DNA from: Gammaproteobacteria bacterium
GTDB taxonomy: Bacteria; Pseudomonadota; Gammaproteobacteria; Steroidobacterales; Rariloculaceae
DNA length: 64,000 bases
Assembly (NCBI GenBank): GCA_022820625.1
Contig: JAJEFE010000021.1
Coordinates: forward strand, 1 to 64,000
Direction: 5' to 3'
Made by a program: the position numbers and the translations under genes
In this document: piece by piece, positions 6,402 through 14,541 of the stretch
Layout: each line of letters starts with the position of its first letter
Numbering within the stretch: position 1 is the first letter of the stretch
Notes under the pieces: generated by a model
Seen by the model: only the letters and a program-made list of their open reading frames with translations
Databases searched by the model: none
Told to the model about the DNA's origin: nothing

Positions 6402-9377
6402 TCAGTTCCATCGCCGAGTTTTTTGCCCCTCTTTCGACGACTCCCCCAAGTCCCGCGTATACCCACACTCCGGCCAATTCGAACACCCCAAAAACCGCCC
6501 ATACCGCCCCATCCTCGTCTCCATCCAACCATCGCAGTCAGGACACGGCACCAGAATCTCACCGCAGTCGCGGCAGCGGTGATCGTCCCCCATCCTTTCC
6601 GTCAGCCCAACCCCGCAACTTGGACACGGCGGTCGAGTGAGGCTGCAATACGGGTAGTTGGAACAGCCGTAGAACGTACCTCCGCTCCTTGGATTTTCGC
6701 GGCGCTCCAGGCGTCCCTCCTTGCATTGCGGACAGGGCACGTCGGCTTGCGGCAGCCGGCCGAATACGTTCACGTCGTATCGTTCGTGCATCAGTTCGCG
6801 GGCGAACGATGACGGCGGTCCGCCTTCGGCCAGCAGGTAGACCTGGCGTCGTGCCCGGGTAATGGCGACGTAGAGCAGGCGCCGTTCTTCGGCATTCGGG
6901 TGCGCTTCGGGCGCGGCCAGCACCAGGTTGAGCAGTGGATCGTCGGTGATCTCGGAGGGGAAGCCGTGTTTGCCGGAACACAGGCCGAGTACCACGGCGT
7001 AGTCGGCCTCCATGCCCTTCGATCGGTGCACGGTCCTGTAGGCAAAGCGCAGTGCCGGATATCGCTGTGCCAGGCGGCCCATGTTTTGGGGCCTCAGGTG
7101 CCGGTATCGGCCCAGCAGCAGGACGCTGGCGGTTCCGTCGTGCCGGGCGGCATCCTCGGCAATCCGGTCGAGCGCTTCCATCAACAGGGAGGGGCCTTTC
7201 TGTTCCGGCAGGCCGAGATGCACGGCCGGGCGGTCCGACTTGCGCATCGGACGGACGTTCTTGCGGATCTGCGCGGGGTTGCGCAGGACGAAGTCGGTCG
7301 CCACCTCCGCAATGCGGTCGTCGGTCCGGAACATGGTTTCCAGGTCGATTCGCAGGTACTCGCCGAACCAGGTTTCGAACTCGCGCATGACGGCGATATT
7401 GGATCCGCCGAACCGGTAGATGGCCTGCCAGTCGTCGCCGACGGCGAAAAGCTGGGCGTCGGGGGCGTTGTCCAGCAACGCCTTGAGCAGCCTCGCCCGC
7501 GCCGGGGAGATGTCCTGGAACTCGTCGACCATGATGTATCCGAACGGACTGCGGTAGCGGCCCGACTCCACCAGGTCGGTGGCCCGGTTGATCATGTCGT
7601 GGAAATCGATGGTGCCGGCGCGGGTCAGCGATTCCTGATAGCGCTCGAAAACCGGCCGGAACACGGCCAGGAACGCTTCCGCCCGCTTGGGGTCGGCAAG
7701 GGATGCGGCGCGTTGGGAGACTTCTTCGAAGGACAGGCGGGCGCCCTTGAAGTGCTGCAGGAACGTGGCGAGCAGTCGCGTGAACGGGTCGATCCGGCCC
7801 TGTTGTTCGAGGACGCCGAACAGGTCGTCCCGGGGGATCGGCGAGAGGCCGACGCCATGGGCGCCGAGCTTTTTCGCCAGGTTGCGCAGCAGGTTGCCGT
7901 CGGTGTGCTCGTGGCTGAAGGTTTCGATCAGCACGGTGCCGTGCCCTTCATGGACCCGGCGCTTCCAGTCCATCTCGCGGTGGTACTTGTCGTTGTCGAC
8001 GAACGGCGCGGTCCTGCCCTCGGCGTCGAGCCCGAAGTGCTCGATATAGACGCCGTGATCGGGGAGATGGAAGTCGGGTTGGTACTGGCGCTTGTCGGGC
8101 GTGGCGGTATCGTGCTCGTAGGATGCTTCGTATTCGTAGGCGATGCCGTTGAGATACAGGTAGTTGGCGATCTCGCATTCCTCGTAGCTCTTGACCTTCT
8201 CGCCCTTCAGGGAGCGGATGTCGTGGCGGCGGATGTAGTTCCAGTATTCGCCCCAGTTCCTGAATTCGTGCTCGCTCTTGTAGGGGGCGAACTGGTCGCG
8301 GAACCATTCCAGCAGGGTTCCCGACAGGCCGCCGTCGGCGAGCAGGTCGGCGACGATGTCTTTCAGGAGTTCGAAGAGTGCGCGGTCGCTCTCGGCGGAG
8401 GGTGCGAGCGCGGGGCGCTTGCCTTCGGCCTGGCCGATGATGGACAGGCCCAGGCTGGGGAAGGTGCGCACCGTCACGCCGCGCGCAGCGGCTGGGCCGA
8501 GGCGTTTGCGGATCCGCTGCTGCATCTCGTGGCGGGCGTCGCGTGCGAAGGCCAGGAGCAGCAGTTCCGACGGGCGCCGGTAGCCCCGCTTGATGAGCCA
8601 GCCGGCCTTGGCCACGATGACCGAGGTCTTGCCGCTGCCGGCAGCGGCGACGACCAGGTTGCGGTGGTCGTCAAGGACGACGGCGTGGCGCTGTTCCTCG
8701 GTGAGGGGCATGGCTTCGATAGTGTCGAAGAAGGTACGGGAGCGGGTTAGTTCGTTGGCGATGTGTGCCTTGTTTGCGTTCTCGCGGGCGCGGTCCGGGG
8801 CTTTCAGGAAATCCAGGATGTCCTTGAGCATCTGAATTTCCGGGGTGTCGGAAAGTGATGGCGGCCATTGGCCTGCCAGGCCGGCAGCGGCTGCCTTTGC
8901 GTCTCGTGTGAGGTCGCGGAGGTCGGCGATTCGGACGTAGTTTGGGGGATCGGCGAGCTGCTTCAGGCAGTCGTGGGTGGAGCGTATCCTTCCGAGCTGT
9001 GGCGCCAGGGCACGGCGCCACCAGCGGGTCCGTGCGTTTTCCAGTGAGTCGCTGAGTGCTTGTGCATCTGCTCGCGTCAGCCCTGACACGGTTGCCATGC
9101 CCTCGGCGTGACGGATTGATACGCTCGCCCAACGGAAACGGTGCTTGACGCTTACGGCTTGCAGATCGCCGATGGAGACGTCCGTTGACCGAAATGCAAA
9201 GCCCAGTCTCAAGGCGTCCGCGTCCACCGCGGCCGCCCTGGCAGCACGCGGCTGCAGGACAGCAAACAGCAAGGACGCCAGTCCCGTTCGTTTTGCCTTG
9301 AAGGTGTCGACTTCCGGCGAAGGACCTTCGTGACGACTATGCGTGGCGTGCGGTGGTGTTTCGCGTTTGGCGGTCAA
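6402..9377 (-). CDS. helD: HelD-like superfamily 1 helicase with C-terminal zinc ribbons
   Basis: A 991-residue UvrD/Rep-family helicase resembling DNA helicase IV. Walker A is GSGKT (247-251), motif II is VDEFQD (617-622), motif III GDDWQAIYRFGG (647-658), motif V around HRSKGMEAD (784-792) and motif VI in YVAITRARR. Between motifs Ia and II is the helicase-IV insertion with QPDF (433-436) and YIEHFG (444-449), which resembles a PD-(D/E)xK nuclease fold. The last 110 residues add topoisomerase-type zinc ribbons: CPQC/GCSNYPYC, CPSC with C935/C938, and CPDC/GCSNWPEC. It is longer than E. coli HelD (about 680 residues). The only start consistent with the length is TTG, with no clear ribosome site, so the N terminus is uncertain. 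Its island setting suggests a defence or repair role. Confidence 0.85.
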   Translation of the reverse strand: MTAKRETPPHATHSRHEGPSPEVDTFKAKRTGLASLLFAVLQPRAARAAAVDADALRLGFAFRSTDVSIGDLQAVSVKHRFRWASVSIRHAEGMATVSGLTRADAQALSDSLENARTRWWRRALAPQLGRIRSTHDCLKQLADPPNYVRIADLRDLTRDAKAAAAGLAGQWPPSLSDTPEIQMLKDILDFLKAPDRARENANKAHIANELTRSRTFFDTIEAMPLTEEQRHAVVLDDHRNLVVAAAGSGKTSVIVAKAGWLIKRGYRRPSELLLLAFARDARHEMQQRIRKRLGPAAARGVTVRTFPSLGLSIIGQAEGKRPALAPSAESDRALFELLKDIVADLLADGGLSGTLLEWFRDQFAPYKSEHEFRNWGEYWNYIRRHDIRSLKGEKVKSYEECEIANYLYLNGIAYEYEASYEHDTATPDKRQYQPDFHLPDHGVYIEHFGLDAEGRTAPFVDNDKYHREMDWKRRVHEGHGTVLIETFSHEHTDGNLLRNLAKKLGAHGVGLSPIPRDDLFGVLEQQGRIDPFTRLLATFLQHFKGARLSFEEVSQRAASLADPKRAEAFLAVFRPVFERYQESLTRAGTIDFHDMINRATDLVESGRYRSPFGYIMVDEFQDISPARARLLKALLDNAPDAQLFAVGDDWQAIYRFGGSNIAVMREFETWFGEYLRIDLETMFRTDDRIAEVATDFVLRNPAQIRKNVRPMRKSDRPAVHLGLPEQKGPSLLMEALDRIAEDAARHDGTASVLLLGRYRHLRPQNMGRLAQRYPALRFAYRTVHRSKGMEADYAVVLGLCSGKHGFPSEITDDPLLNLVLAAPEAHPNAEERRLLYVAITRARRQVYLLAEGGPPSSFARELMHERYDVNVFGRLPQADVPCPQCKEGRLERRENPRSGGTFYGCSNYPYCSLTRPPCPSCGVGLTERMGDDHRCRDCGEILVPCPDCDGWMETRMGRYGRFLGCSNWPECGYTRDLGESSKEGQKTRRWN

Positions 9378-9659
9378 TGGTTAGTGGCCTGGGCACGATT
9401 TTGTGAGTCGGAAGACGGCGGCGCGTTACGGACAAGAGGATATTGCATATCGCTCGACGCCTGATCGACCTCAACCACCATTCGCACATCGGTCAAATCG
9501 AAAAGGCACTTCATGCGCCCGGGCGCGGCTGATGATCATTACGCAAGCTGAATACGCTCGAAACAGCTCATTTCTTGTCAAACAGGCAAGAAGTTCGGGT
9601 CGACGGAGCCTCGTGAGCGATCCGATGATTGAGCTTCTCGGTTTTTCGGCTCGACAGTC
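9378..9659. other. Intergenic region upstream of rhuM
   Basis: This divergent promoter region between helD and rhuM has no credible gene. It contains one copy of a 14-bp direct repeat (9457-9470) and, at 9560-9590, a small imperfect hairpin with TTCTTG and CAAGAA arms. Confidence 0.4.
9457..9470. repeat. 14-bp direct repeat flanking rhuM, left
   Basis: ACGCCTGATCGACC occurs here and again at 10744-10757. The pair brackets the rhuM gene at a distance of 1,287 bp. Confidence 0.6.
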
Positions 9660-10655
9660 ATGTCTCAACCATTCCCCGGCGGCGAAGTCACCGTTTACGA
9701 GTCTGACGACGGCGAGGCGCGTGTGGACGTGCGCTTCGACAAGGAGACGGTCTGGCTGACCCGGCTGCAGATGGCGGAGCTGTTTGGGCGGGATCGTTCC
9801 GTCGTCACCCGGCACATCGACAACGCCTACCGTGAAAAAGAGCTGGACCCAAAGGCAACTTGTGCAAATTTTGCACAAGTTCGATTCGAGGGCGGGCGAA
9901 CGATATCCAGAGAGGTGGATCACTACAACCTCGACATGATCATCTCGGTCGGCTACAGGGTGAAGTCCCTGCGCGGAACACAGTTCCGTATCTGGGCCAC
10001 CCGCACATTGCGCGAGCATCTCGTCAGCGGCTACACAATGAACGAGCGGCGGCTTGCCGAGCGGGGCCTCGACGAGGCGCGCCAAACCCTGCAATTGCTC
10101 GCCCGGACACTCAGGAACCAGGCGCTCGTCGACGAAACCGGCCAGTCCGTGCTGGACCTGATCACAAGGTACGCCGACACCTGGCGCCTGCTGCTCGAAT
10201 ACGACGAGGACCGCCTCAAAACGCCGACGGGAGCGAAGCCGGGAACCAGCGCCCTTAGCTTCGATACCGCAGTCACCGCGATCGACACTTTCAGGCGCGA
10301 CCTTGCGGCGAAGGGCGAAGCCACATCGCTGTTCGGCAACCGGCGCGGCGAAACCCTGGAGGCCATTCTCGGCAATGTGGAGCAAACCATGTTCGGCGAG
10401 CCCCTTTACCGCAGCGGCGCGGAAAAGGCGGCCAACCTACTCTACTTTCTGGTCAAGGACCACCCTTTCACCGACGGCAACAAGCGCATCGGCGCCCTGC
10501 TGTTCCTGCTCTATCTGACACAGGAGGGAATTGCGCACCGACTCGACCCCCGGGGACTAACCGCGCTCACCCTGCTGATCGCCGAAAGCGCGCCGTCGAA
10601 CAAGGATCTTATGATTCGCCTCATCGTCAATCTTCTGGGCAAATCCGGCGTATGA
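9660..10655 (+). CDS. rhuM: RhuM-family protein with C-terminal Fic/Doc domain
   Basis: A 331-residue protein in two parts. Residues 1-125 match the RhuM virulence-protein region (VWLTRLQMAELFGRDRSVV, then SREVDHYNLDMIISVGYRV), which looks DNA binding. A helical linker follows. From about 200 there is a Fic domain with HPFTDGNKR (268-276). The NKR ending resembles Doc-type Fic proteins rather than the NGR of AMP-transferases, so the modification could be a phosphotransfer; this is inferred from the motif only. No separate antitoxin lies beside it. Its 3' half is duplicated at 5355-5847 and it is bracketed by 14-bp direct repeats, which suggests a mobile cassette. Confidence 0.85.
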   Translation: MSQPFPGGEVTVYESDDGEARVDVRFDKETVWLTRLQMAELFGRDRSVVTRHIDNAYREKELDPKATCANFAQVRFEGGRTISREVDHYNLDMIISVGYRVKSLRGTQFRIWATRTLREHLVSGYTMNERRLAERGLDEARQTLQLLARTLRNQALVDETGQSVLDLITRYADTWRLLLEYDEDRLKTPTGAKPGTSALSFDTAVTAIDTFRRDLAAKGEATSLFGNRRGETLEAILGNVEQTMFGEPLYRSGAEKAANLLYFLVKDHPFTDGNKRIGALLFLLYLTQEGIAHRLDPRGLTALTLLIAESAPSNKDLMIRLIVNLLGKSGV

Positions 10656-10747
10656 GCCGTCTGGCAGAATCCGTCGTCGAGGACGCCGAGTCAACTAGTA
10701 AGGATTTCTTAGTAGTTCGATCGGAGGGCCAACGAACAGTCCAACGC
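10255..10747. repeat. 493-bp direct repeat, right copy
   Basis: Gap-free match to 5355-5847. The right border falls inside the 14-bp repeat at 10744-10757 and close to the point where vapC is cut off. Confidence 0.85.
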
Positions 10748-10757
10748 CTGATCGACC
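10744..10757. repeat. 14-bp direct repeat flanking rhuM, right
   Basis: Second copy of ACGCCTGATCGACC. The copy sits exactly where the rhuM-linked repeat ends. Confidence 0.6.
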
Positions 10758-10778
10758 ATTACAGGCCGTCGGCGGAAA

Positions 10779-10835
10779 TCAGGCAAAGGCGATAAACGCC
10801 GAGGTGTCGACATACGCCTCAGCGCTCTGTGCCAT
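10779..10835 (-). pseudogene. VapC-like PIN toxin reduced to its first 18 codons
   Basis: An ATG at 10835-10833 overlaps the end of the preceding antitoxin gene in another frame, as in vapBC operons. The reading gives MAQSAEAYVDTSAFIAFA and then a stop. YVDTSAFIAF is the classic opening of a PIN domain with its first metal-binding Asp. All later PIN residues are gone and the sequence changes into the border of the rhuM repeat. This is a toxin removed by recombination. Confidence 0.7.
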
Positions 10836-11043
10836 ACACAACCTCGTCGACGCGCGTGCTGGACTGCGAGTCGTCGGACTCTATCATGCCGGCGTAGCGC
10901 ATCCAGGGCTTTGATTGGTCAACCGGGAGCACGCCACGCAACGCCCGCCGCAACAATTCCGCCAGCGAGATCCCGAGCCGAGCCGCTTCGGCTTTGGCTG
11001 CGTGGTACTCGGCCTCCGTCAGACTGATTTGAGCCCTGATCAT
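10819..11043 (-). CDS. Ribbon-helix-helix antitoxin (VapB-like)
   Basis: A 74-residue protein. The N-terminal half (MIRAQISLTEAEYHAAKAEA followed by ARLGISLAELLRRALRG) is a ribbon-helix-helix DNA-binding domain. The C-terminal half is acidic and probably disordered, as in toxin-wrapping antitoxin tails. Its end overlaps the start of the 18-codon vapC remnant, which identifies the lost partner as a PIN toxin. It now has no toxin to neutralise in this locus. Confidence 0.75.
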   Translation of the reverse strand: MIRAQISLTEAEYHAAKAEAARLGISLAELLRRALRGVLPVDQSKPWMRYAGMIESDDSQSSTRVDEVVYGTER

Positions 11044-11120
11044 GACAACAGCGTGCCCGTGCGTGTTATCAAAGGCAAGGCGGACCCGAGTCTACACCAA
11101 GCGATGCACTCGGCTCGTTC

Positions 11121-12293
11121 TCAATCCACCGGATACAGTCGTGGAAACCAGCGCTCGACGACATCGAGCGGAAATCCGAGGCGTACCGGTGCTCGGGGTC
11201 CTTTTGACACCAGCAGCCCTTTCTTCAGAAGCGTTGAGAGAATCTCGCGTGCTCGGCGCTCCCGGTAGCCCGTAATTTCCGGCGCCCGACCGCGCGCGAC
11301 CTCGCCAATCAACAATGCCTCACGCAGCAGCGCCATGGAACGGGGCGGAAGCCGGCCGGCAGCCTGTTCGTCATCGATGTACAACTTCATGCGACGCAAT
11401 AGTTCACCGGGTTGCAGCAGCGATCCCATGAACTTGACTTGATCTGTACTTACGCGCAGGAAGAACGCACAGAATTCCTCGAGTTGCGTAGCGGACAGCG
11501 CCCCCCTTCCGTCCAGGTCACCCTGCCTGGGCGCGTCCGCGTTGGCGAGCCTGGCCCTGTACTCGCTCGAAATGCGCTCAAGTCCCCGGGCTACCGACCA
11601 GATGCTGCTGCCTACCCCACGACGCAGGAACAAGGCATGGGCCATGAGCCGCGCTACTCGGCCATTGCCGTCGTAGAACGGATGTATCCACAAGAAGCGA
11701 TGGTGCGCAACCGCAATGGCAATGATGGCTCGCGGCACCGACAGCCGTTCGTCGTCATACACAGCCTGGAATCGATCGAGAAAACGCGGCAGATCCGCAG
11801 CCGGCGGTGGCAAGTGAGACCCTACCTGCACTTCTCCGTCGCGAAATTCACCCGGCACGACCCGAACGCGTGCACCGGTATCCGGATTCTCAACCCAAAG
11901 CAATTCTTCCGGCAACCGCCGACAAAACTCCTCGTGAATCCATTGGATGTACGGCGTCGAGTATGGAGACGCTACCGGATCTTCGCCGTAGTCGATCAGG
12001 CGCTGAACTTCAATGTGCGCCCGTGCTTCCAGTTGCAGGACGCGCCTTTTCGGATCCCGGGAATAGTTGCCCGCCAAAGCAGCATCGATGTCGCGCGGGT
12101 GAGTGTTGTGCCCCTCGATGAGATTCGAGTAGTAGCAATTCATCGAGCGCACGAGATCGCCGATGCTCTCTCGAACCGGCTCCTGAATCTGCCCCGACAG
12201 GTGGCTGGCATTCGCGATGAGGTCGACCGCAAGATCGGTCAACGCGGCGTTTCCATCGCGGGGAAACATCGGTTCCATGGCAGACGGGATCAT
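11121..12293 (-). CDS. fic: Fic-domain protein, class II (self-inhibited)
   Basis: A 390-residue Fic protein, probable AMP-transferase. The complete catalytic motif HPFYDGNGRVAR is at 204-215. An inhibitory-helix motif (S/T)xxxE(G/N) is present as SNLIEG at 56-61, N-terminal to the Fic core, which defines class II proteins that inhibit themselves until released. The C-terminal 90 residues look like a winged helix (ITGYRERRAREILSTLLKKG), a common addition that may bind DNA or mediate target choice. A start at Met6 is also possible. Repeats at 12303-12404 just upstream may be its operator. Confidence 0.9.
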   Translation of the reverse strand: MIPSAMEPMFPRDGNAALTDLAVDLIANASHLSGQIQEPVRESIGDLVRSMNCYYSNLIEGHNTHPRDIDAALAGNYSRDPKRRVLQLEARAHIEVQRLIDYGEDPVASPYSTPYIQWIHEEFCRRLPEELLWVENPDTGARVRVVPGEFRDGEVQVGSHLPPPAADLPRFLDRFQAVYDDERLSVPRAIIAIAVAHHRFLWIHPFYDGNGRVARLMAHALFLRRGVGSSIWSVARGLERISSEYRARLANADAPRQGDLDGRGALSATQLEEFCAFFLRVSTDQVKFMGSLLQPGELLRRMKLYIDDEQAAGRLPPRSMALLREALLIGEVARGRAPEITGYRERRAREILSTLLKKGLLVSKGPRAPVRLGFPLDVVERWFPRLYPVD

Positions 12294-12302
12294 GACGCCG
12301 CC

Positions 12303-12404
12303 AATAATGCCGCTTATAGTGCCGGATTACAATCCTTATAAATCAGTATCTTAAATAACATATGAGCGTCTCATACAGCCATATAGTGCCGGTTTTATTG
12401 CCGG
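12303..12404. promoter_or_regulatory. Repeated TATAGTGCCGG sites upstream of fic
   Basis: TATAGTGCCGG occurs at 12315-12325 and 12382-12392. Weaker relatives are AATAATGCCG at 12303-12312 and TTATTGCCGG ending at 12404. The stretch between is AT-rich (TAAATCAGTATCTTAAATAA) and a good place for a promoter. The direct repeats look like operator sites, perhaps for autoregulation by the Fic winged helix. Confidence 0.4.
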
Positions 12405-12444
12405 ATAGAAGCCCGACTGTTTACGTTCGATGTGTTTGCCCGCA

Positions 12445-12552
12445 TCAGCAAAGCAAGAACGCGTAAGTCCTTTTCTTCAAGATTCCGCCGTCGGGCGATC
12501 CTTCCCCCAGGGCGTGATGCGCTCGGCGATTGATGAACCCGCTTCCATCTCG
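12445..12552. repeat. 108-bp repeat, copy A (brnA tail plus higA 3' end)
   Basis: Matches 15067-15174 without gaps at about 85%. In this copy the higA end belongs to a whole gene. The first 22 bases are the last codons and TAA of a brnA gene that is otherwise absent here. Confidence 0.75.
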
Positions 12553-12800
12553 GCTCGACGCAGTTCCCATGTCTTCTGCAGGTTCAACCAAAGCTGCGGC
12601 GTGGTCCCGAAATATCTCGCGAGTCGCAGTGCCGTGTCGGCGCTCACACCGCGCTGGCCGTTCAGGATCATTGTGATCCTGTTCACCGGCACGCCCAGTT
12701 CCTTCGACAACGCGCTGGCAGACAGTCCGATCGTATTGAGTTCTTCGCGAAGAATCTCGCCCGGATGCACTGACGGCATCCCATTTTTCGCATTCATCAT
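12477..12800 (-). CDS. higA: HigA-family antitoxin, without HigB
   Basis: A 107-residue Xre-family protein of the HigA/VapI type. It contains VHPGEILREELNTIGLSASA, an HTH with GVPVNRITMILNGQRGVSAD, and RLARYFGTTPQLWLNLQ. The ATG at 12800 is chosen because AAGGAG lies 6 bases upstream. In this family higB normally precedes higA. Here the upstream DNA leads directly to the divergent HIT gene and no HigB is present. Its last 25 codons are repeated as a fragment at 15,109-15,174. Confidence 0.85.
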   Translation of the reverse strand: MMNAKNGMPSVHPGEILREELNTIGLSASALSKELGVPVNRITMILNGQRGVSADTALRLARYFGTTPQLWLNLQKTWELRRAEMEAGSSIAERITPWGKDRPTAES

Positions 12801-12919
12801 TTGATCTCCTTCAGTAATGCTACTGACTTGCTTGAGCCAGAAAATCAGACCTGCCAAGACTTTCGGTGGCTGCCTCCGTAGTATTCAGCCCTCCTTGCGC
12901 CGCTCCCGGGGACACAGCC

Positions 12920-13378
12920 ATGCCGTTTCCTGTTGCTCCTTACGAATCCTGTAGCTTCTGCCTTGATCTATCCGGTGACAGGGAGTGCGCCTTCGTCGCC
13001 GAGAACGAGTTCGCTGCAGCCGAGGTGAACGAAAGGCAGTACGAACAGGGCGCTATGTTAATCATTCCGAAGAATCATAGGGAGACCATATTGGATATGA
13101 AAGAGCACGAAGTCGATGCGGTTTACCGATTGGCCAGGCATATGACATCGGCTGCCGAGCGAGCGTACGGCGCTGTCGGCGCCAACATCTATCAGAACAA
13201 TGGATTGGCAGCCTCTCAGCACGAACCGCACGTTCATGTTCACGTCGTACCGAAATACGAAAACAGCGAAAGGGAGAAGCTCTTTCTGCAAAGGGACTAC
13301 GCTGTGATCCCCATTGAAGAACAGAGAAAAATCGCACAAGAGCTGCGAGCCGCATCCGAATGGCGTTATCGAGGATGA
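12920..13378 (+). CDS. HIT-family nucleotide-binding protein
   Basis: A 152-residue histidine-triad protein. CSFC near the N terminus resembles the zinc-binding CxxC of Hint/HIT proteins, and the active-site triad is HVHVHVVP near residue 121. Such proteins hydrolyse or transfer nucleoside phosphoramidates or dinucleotides. The ATG at 12920 starts at MPFPVAPYESC, the usual beginning; longer starts add no conserved sequence. It ends 4 bp before the ExoIII-like gene, so the two are almost certainly co-translated. That pairing and the location in a TA/defence island suggest a shared nucleotide or nucleic-acid role. Confidence 0.85.
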   Translation: MPFPVAPYESCSFCLDLSGDRECAFVAENEFAAAEVNERQYEQGAMLIIPKNHRETILDMKEHEVDAVYRLARHMTSAAERAYGAVGANIYQNNGLAASQHEPHVHVHVVPKYENSEREKLFLQRDYAVIPIEEQRKIAQELRAASEWRYRG

Positions 13379-13382
13379 TCAG

Positions 13383-14165
13383 ATGAGGGTCGCGACCTGG
13401 TGCATCGGTGGCATCCGAGGGCATTTGAAAGTCTTGTGTCACTGGCTTGAACGACGGCAGCCCAATGTCGTGGCGCTTCAAAAGATCCGCGTCTCGGAAG
13501 ACAAGTTTCCGAGGGGTGAGCTACTTGGTGCCGGTTACCGCTCCGAACCCCTTCGCAGGGGGTCCCTGTATGGCGTTGCCGTGCTAACCCGTATCGTAGG
13601 GCCGGAGCCCGAAGTTCTGGACAGAGGATTGGCGGGCGGCGATGGCCGGGACGATGGTTTGCTGACTGTCCGTGTCGGCGATCTGCTTGTCTGCTGCGTG
13701 TACGCGCCCTACGGCAATCCAGGCAAGCGCGGGATTGACGGAGCCTTGGCGCACAAGATCGCCTGGCTGGACCGCCTAAACGCGCACCTTGAAGAGCGGC
13801 GGACAGCCTCGGAGCGTTCCCTGCTGTGCGGCGATTTCAATATCCTGCCGGACGTTCTCGCGAAACAGGGCGTCCTGAATTGCACGTTGGAGGAAAAGAA
13901 GCAATACAAAGGGCTGCTCAATACCGGATTCGTGGACCTTCATGTACGAGTCAACCCGCCTTCGGACCACGGGCTGAACTACGGATTCAATCCGCAGCAG
14001 CCGCCGACCACGAGGCTACAACTGATTCTTGGCAGCGAGAGCGTCGCGAAGTCCGTGGCCTCCGTGCGGGCTGATCTGGAGTATCGAGCTCCAATCAACC
14101 AACTCGTCGGCCGGACATGGCCCGCCAGCGCCCCGGTCATCGCGGATCTTGCGGACCCAGCGTAA
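13383..14165 (+). CDS. ExoIII-like (EEP superfamily) protein with lost catalytic residues
   Basis: A 260-residue homologue of exodeoxyribonuclease III. The fold landmarks are clear: MRVATWCIGGIRGHL, PNVVALQKIRV, VCCVYAPYGNPG, SLLCGDFNILPD, and a C terminus ending APVIADL. Several catalytic positions differ from the family. WNxNG reads WCIGG (metal-site Asn to Cys), LQE reads LQK (metal-binding Glu to Lys), RIDxIL reads RLQLIL (catalytic Asp to Gln), and the terminal SDHAPV reads PASAPV, which removes the catalytic His. The GDFN Asp and Asn remain. It is thus probably not an active nuclease; it may bind DNA or regulate. ATG 13383 is 4 bp after the HIT gene. Confidence 0.85.
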   Translation: MRVATWCIGGIRGHLKVLCHWLERRQPNVVALQKIRVSEDKFPRGELLGAGYRSEPLRRGSLYGVAVLTRIVGPEPEVLDRGLAGGDGRDDGLLTVRVGDLLVCCVYAPYGNPGKRGIDGALAHKIAWLDRLNAHLEERRTASERSLLCGDFNILPDVLAKQGVLNCTLEEKKQYKGLLNTGFVDLHVRVNPPSDHGLNYGFNPQQPPTTRLQLILGSESVAKSVASVRADLEYRAPINQLVGRTWPASAPVIADLADPA

Positions 14166-14541
14166 CGGCCAGTGAGCGCAGGTGAGACTCAGCTTCGAGA
14201 GCTGTCTTGGAATGTTCGTGGTCGTACGCCTCCATCGTGTGCGCATTCAGCTTCTAGCTGTCGTGATCGGAAACAGTGCTGATTAAGCCCAAAGTGTCAA
14301 GCAGGCCAAAGCATATCCGAATGAAATGTTGAGAAACCTCGATTGCGCTGATTCATTCGGGTAGTGGATGCTTGGATTCGTGACATCGAATGGACGGCCT
14401 TTCCCCCAAATTGGCAAGCGGCAGATTTGTGCCGTTTTGGGAACACGCCAGTCCGTGAAACATCAATGCAGACGCCGCCGATTCAACTTGACCGGGGCGG
14501 CATCTGTAACTACAGTTTAGAAACTACGGGAATTTTCATCA
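14166..14541. other. Non-coding stretch, 376 bp
   Basis: No supported gene. The stretch from about 14270 to 14540 is less GC-rich than its surroundings and presumably holds the brnTA promoter. No clear operator or hairpin was found. Confidence 0.5.

Noticed and set aside
6900-8750. A 616-codon open frame opposite helD
   Set aside because: Antisense shadow of the helicase; Gly/Val/Ala/Glu-rich without domains.
9440-9450. GGATATTGCAT resembling the IS1380 terminal repeat, as a sign of a second IS copy
   Set aside because: Only 11 bases match and no other part of the element is nearby; probably chance.
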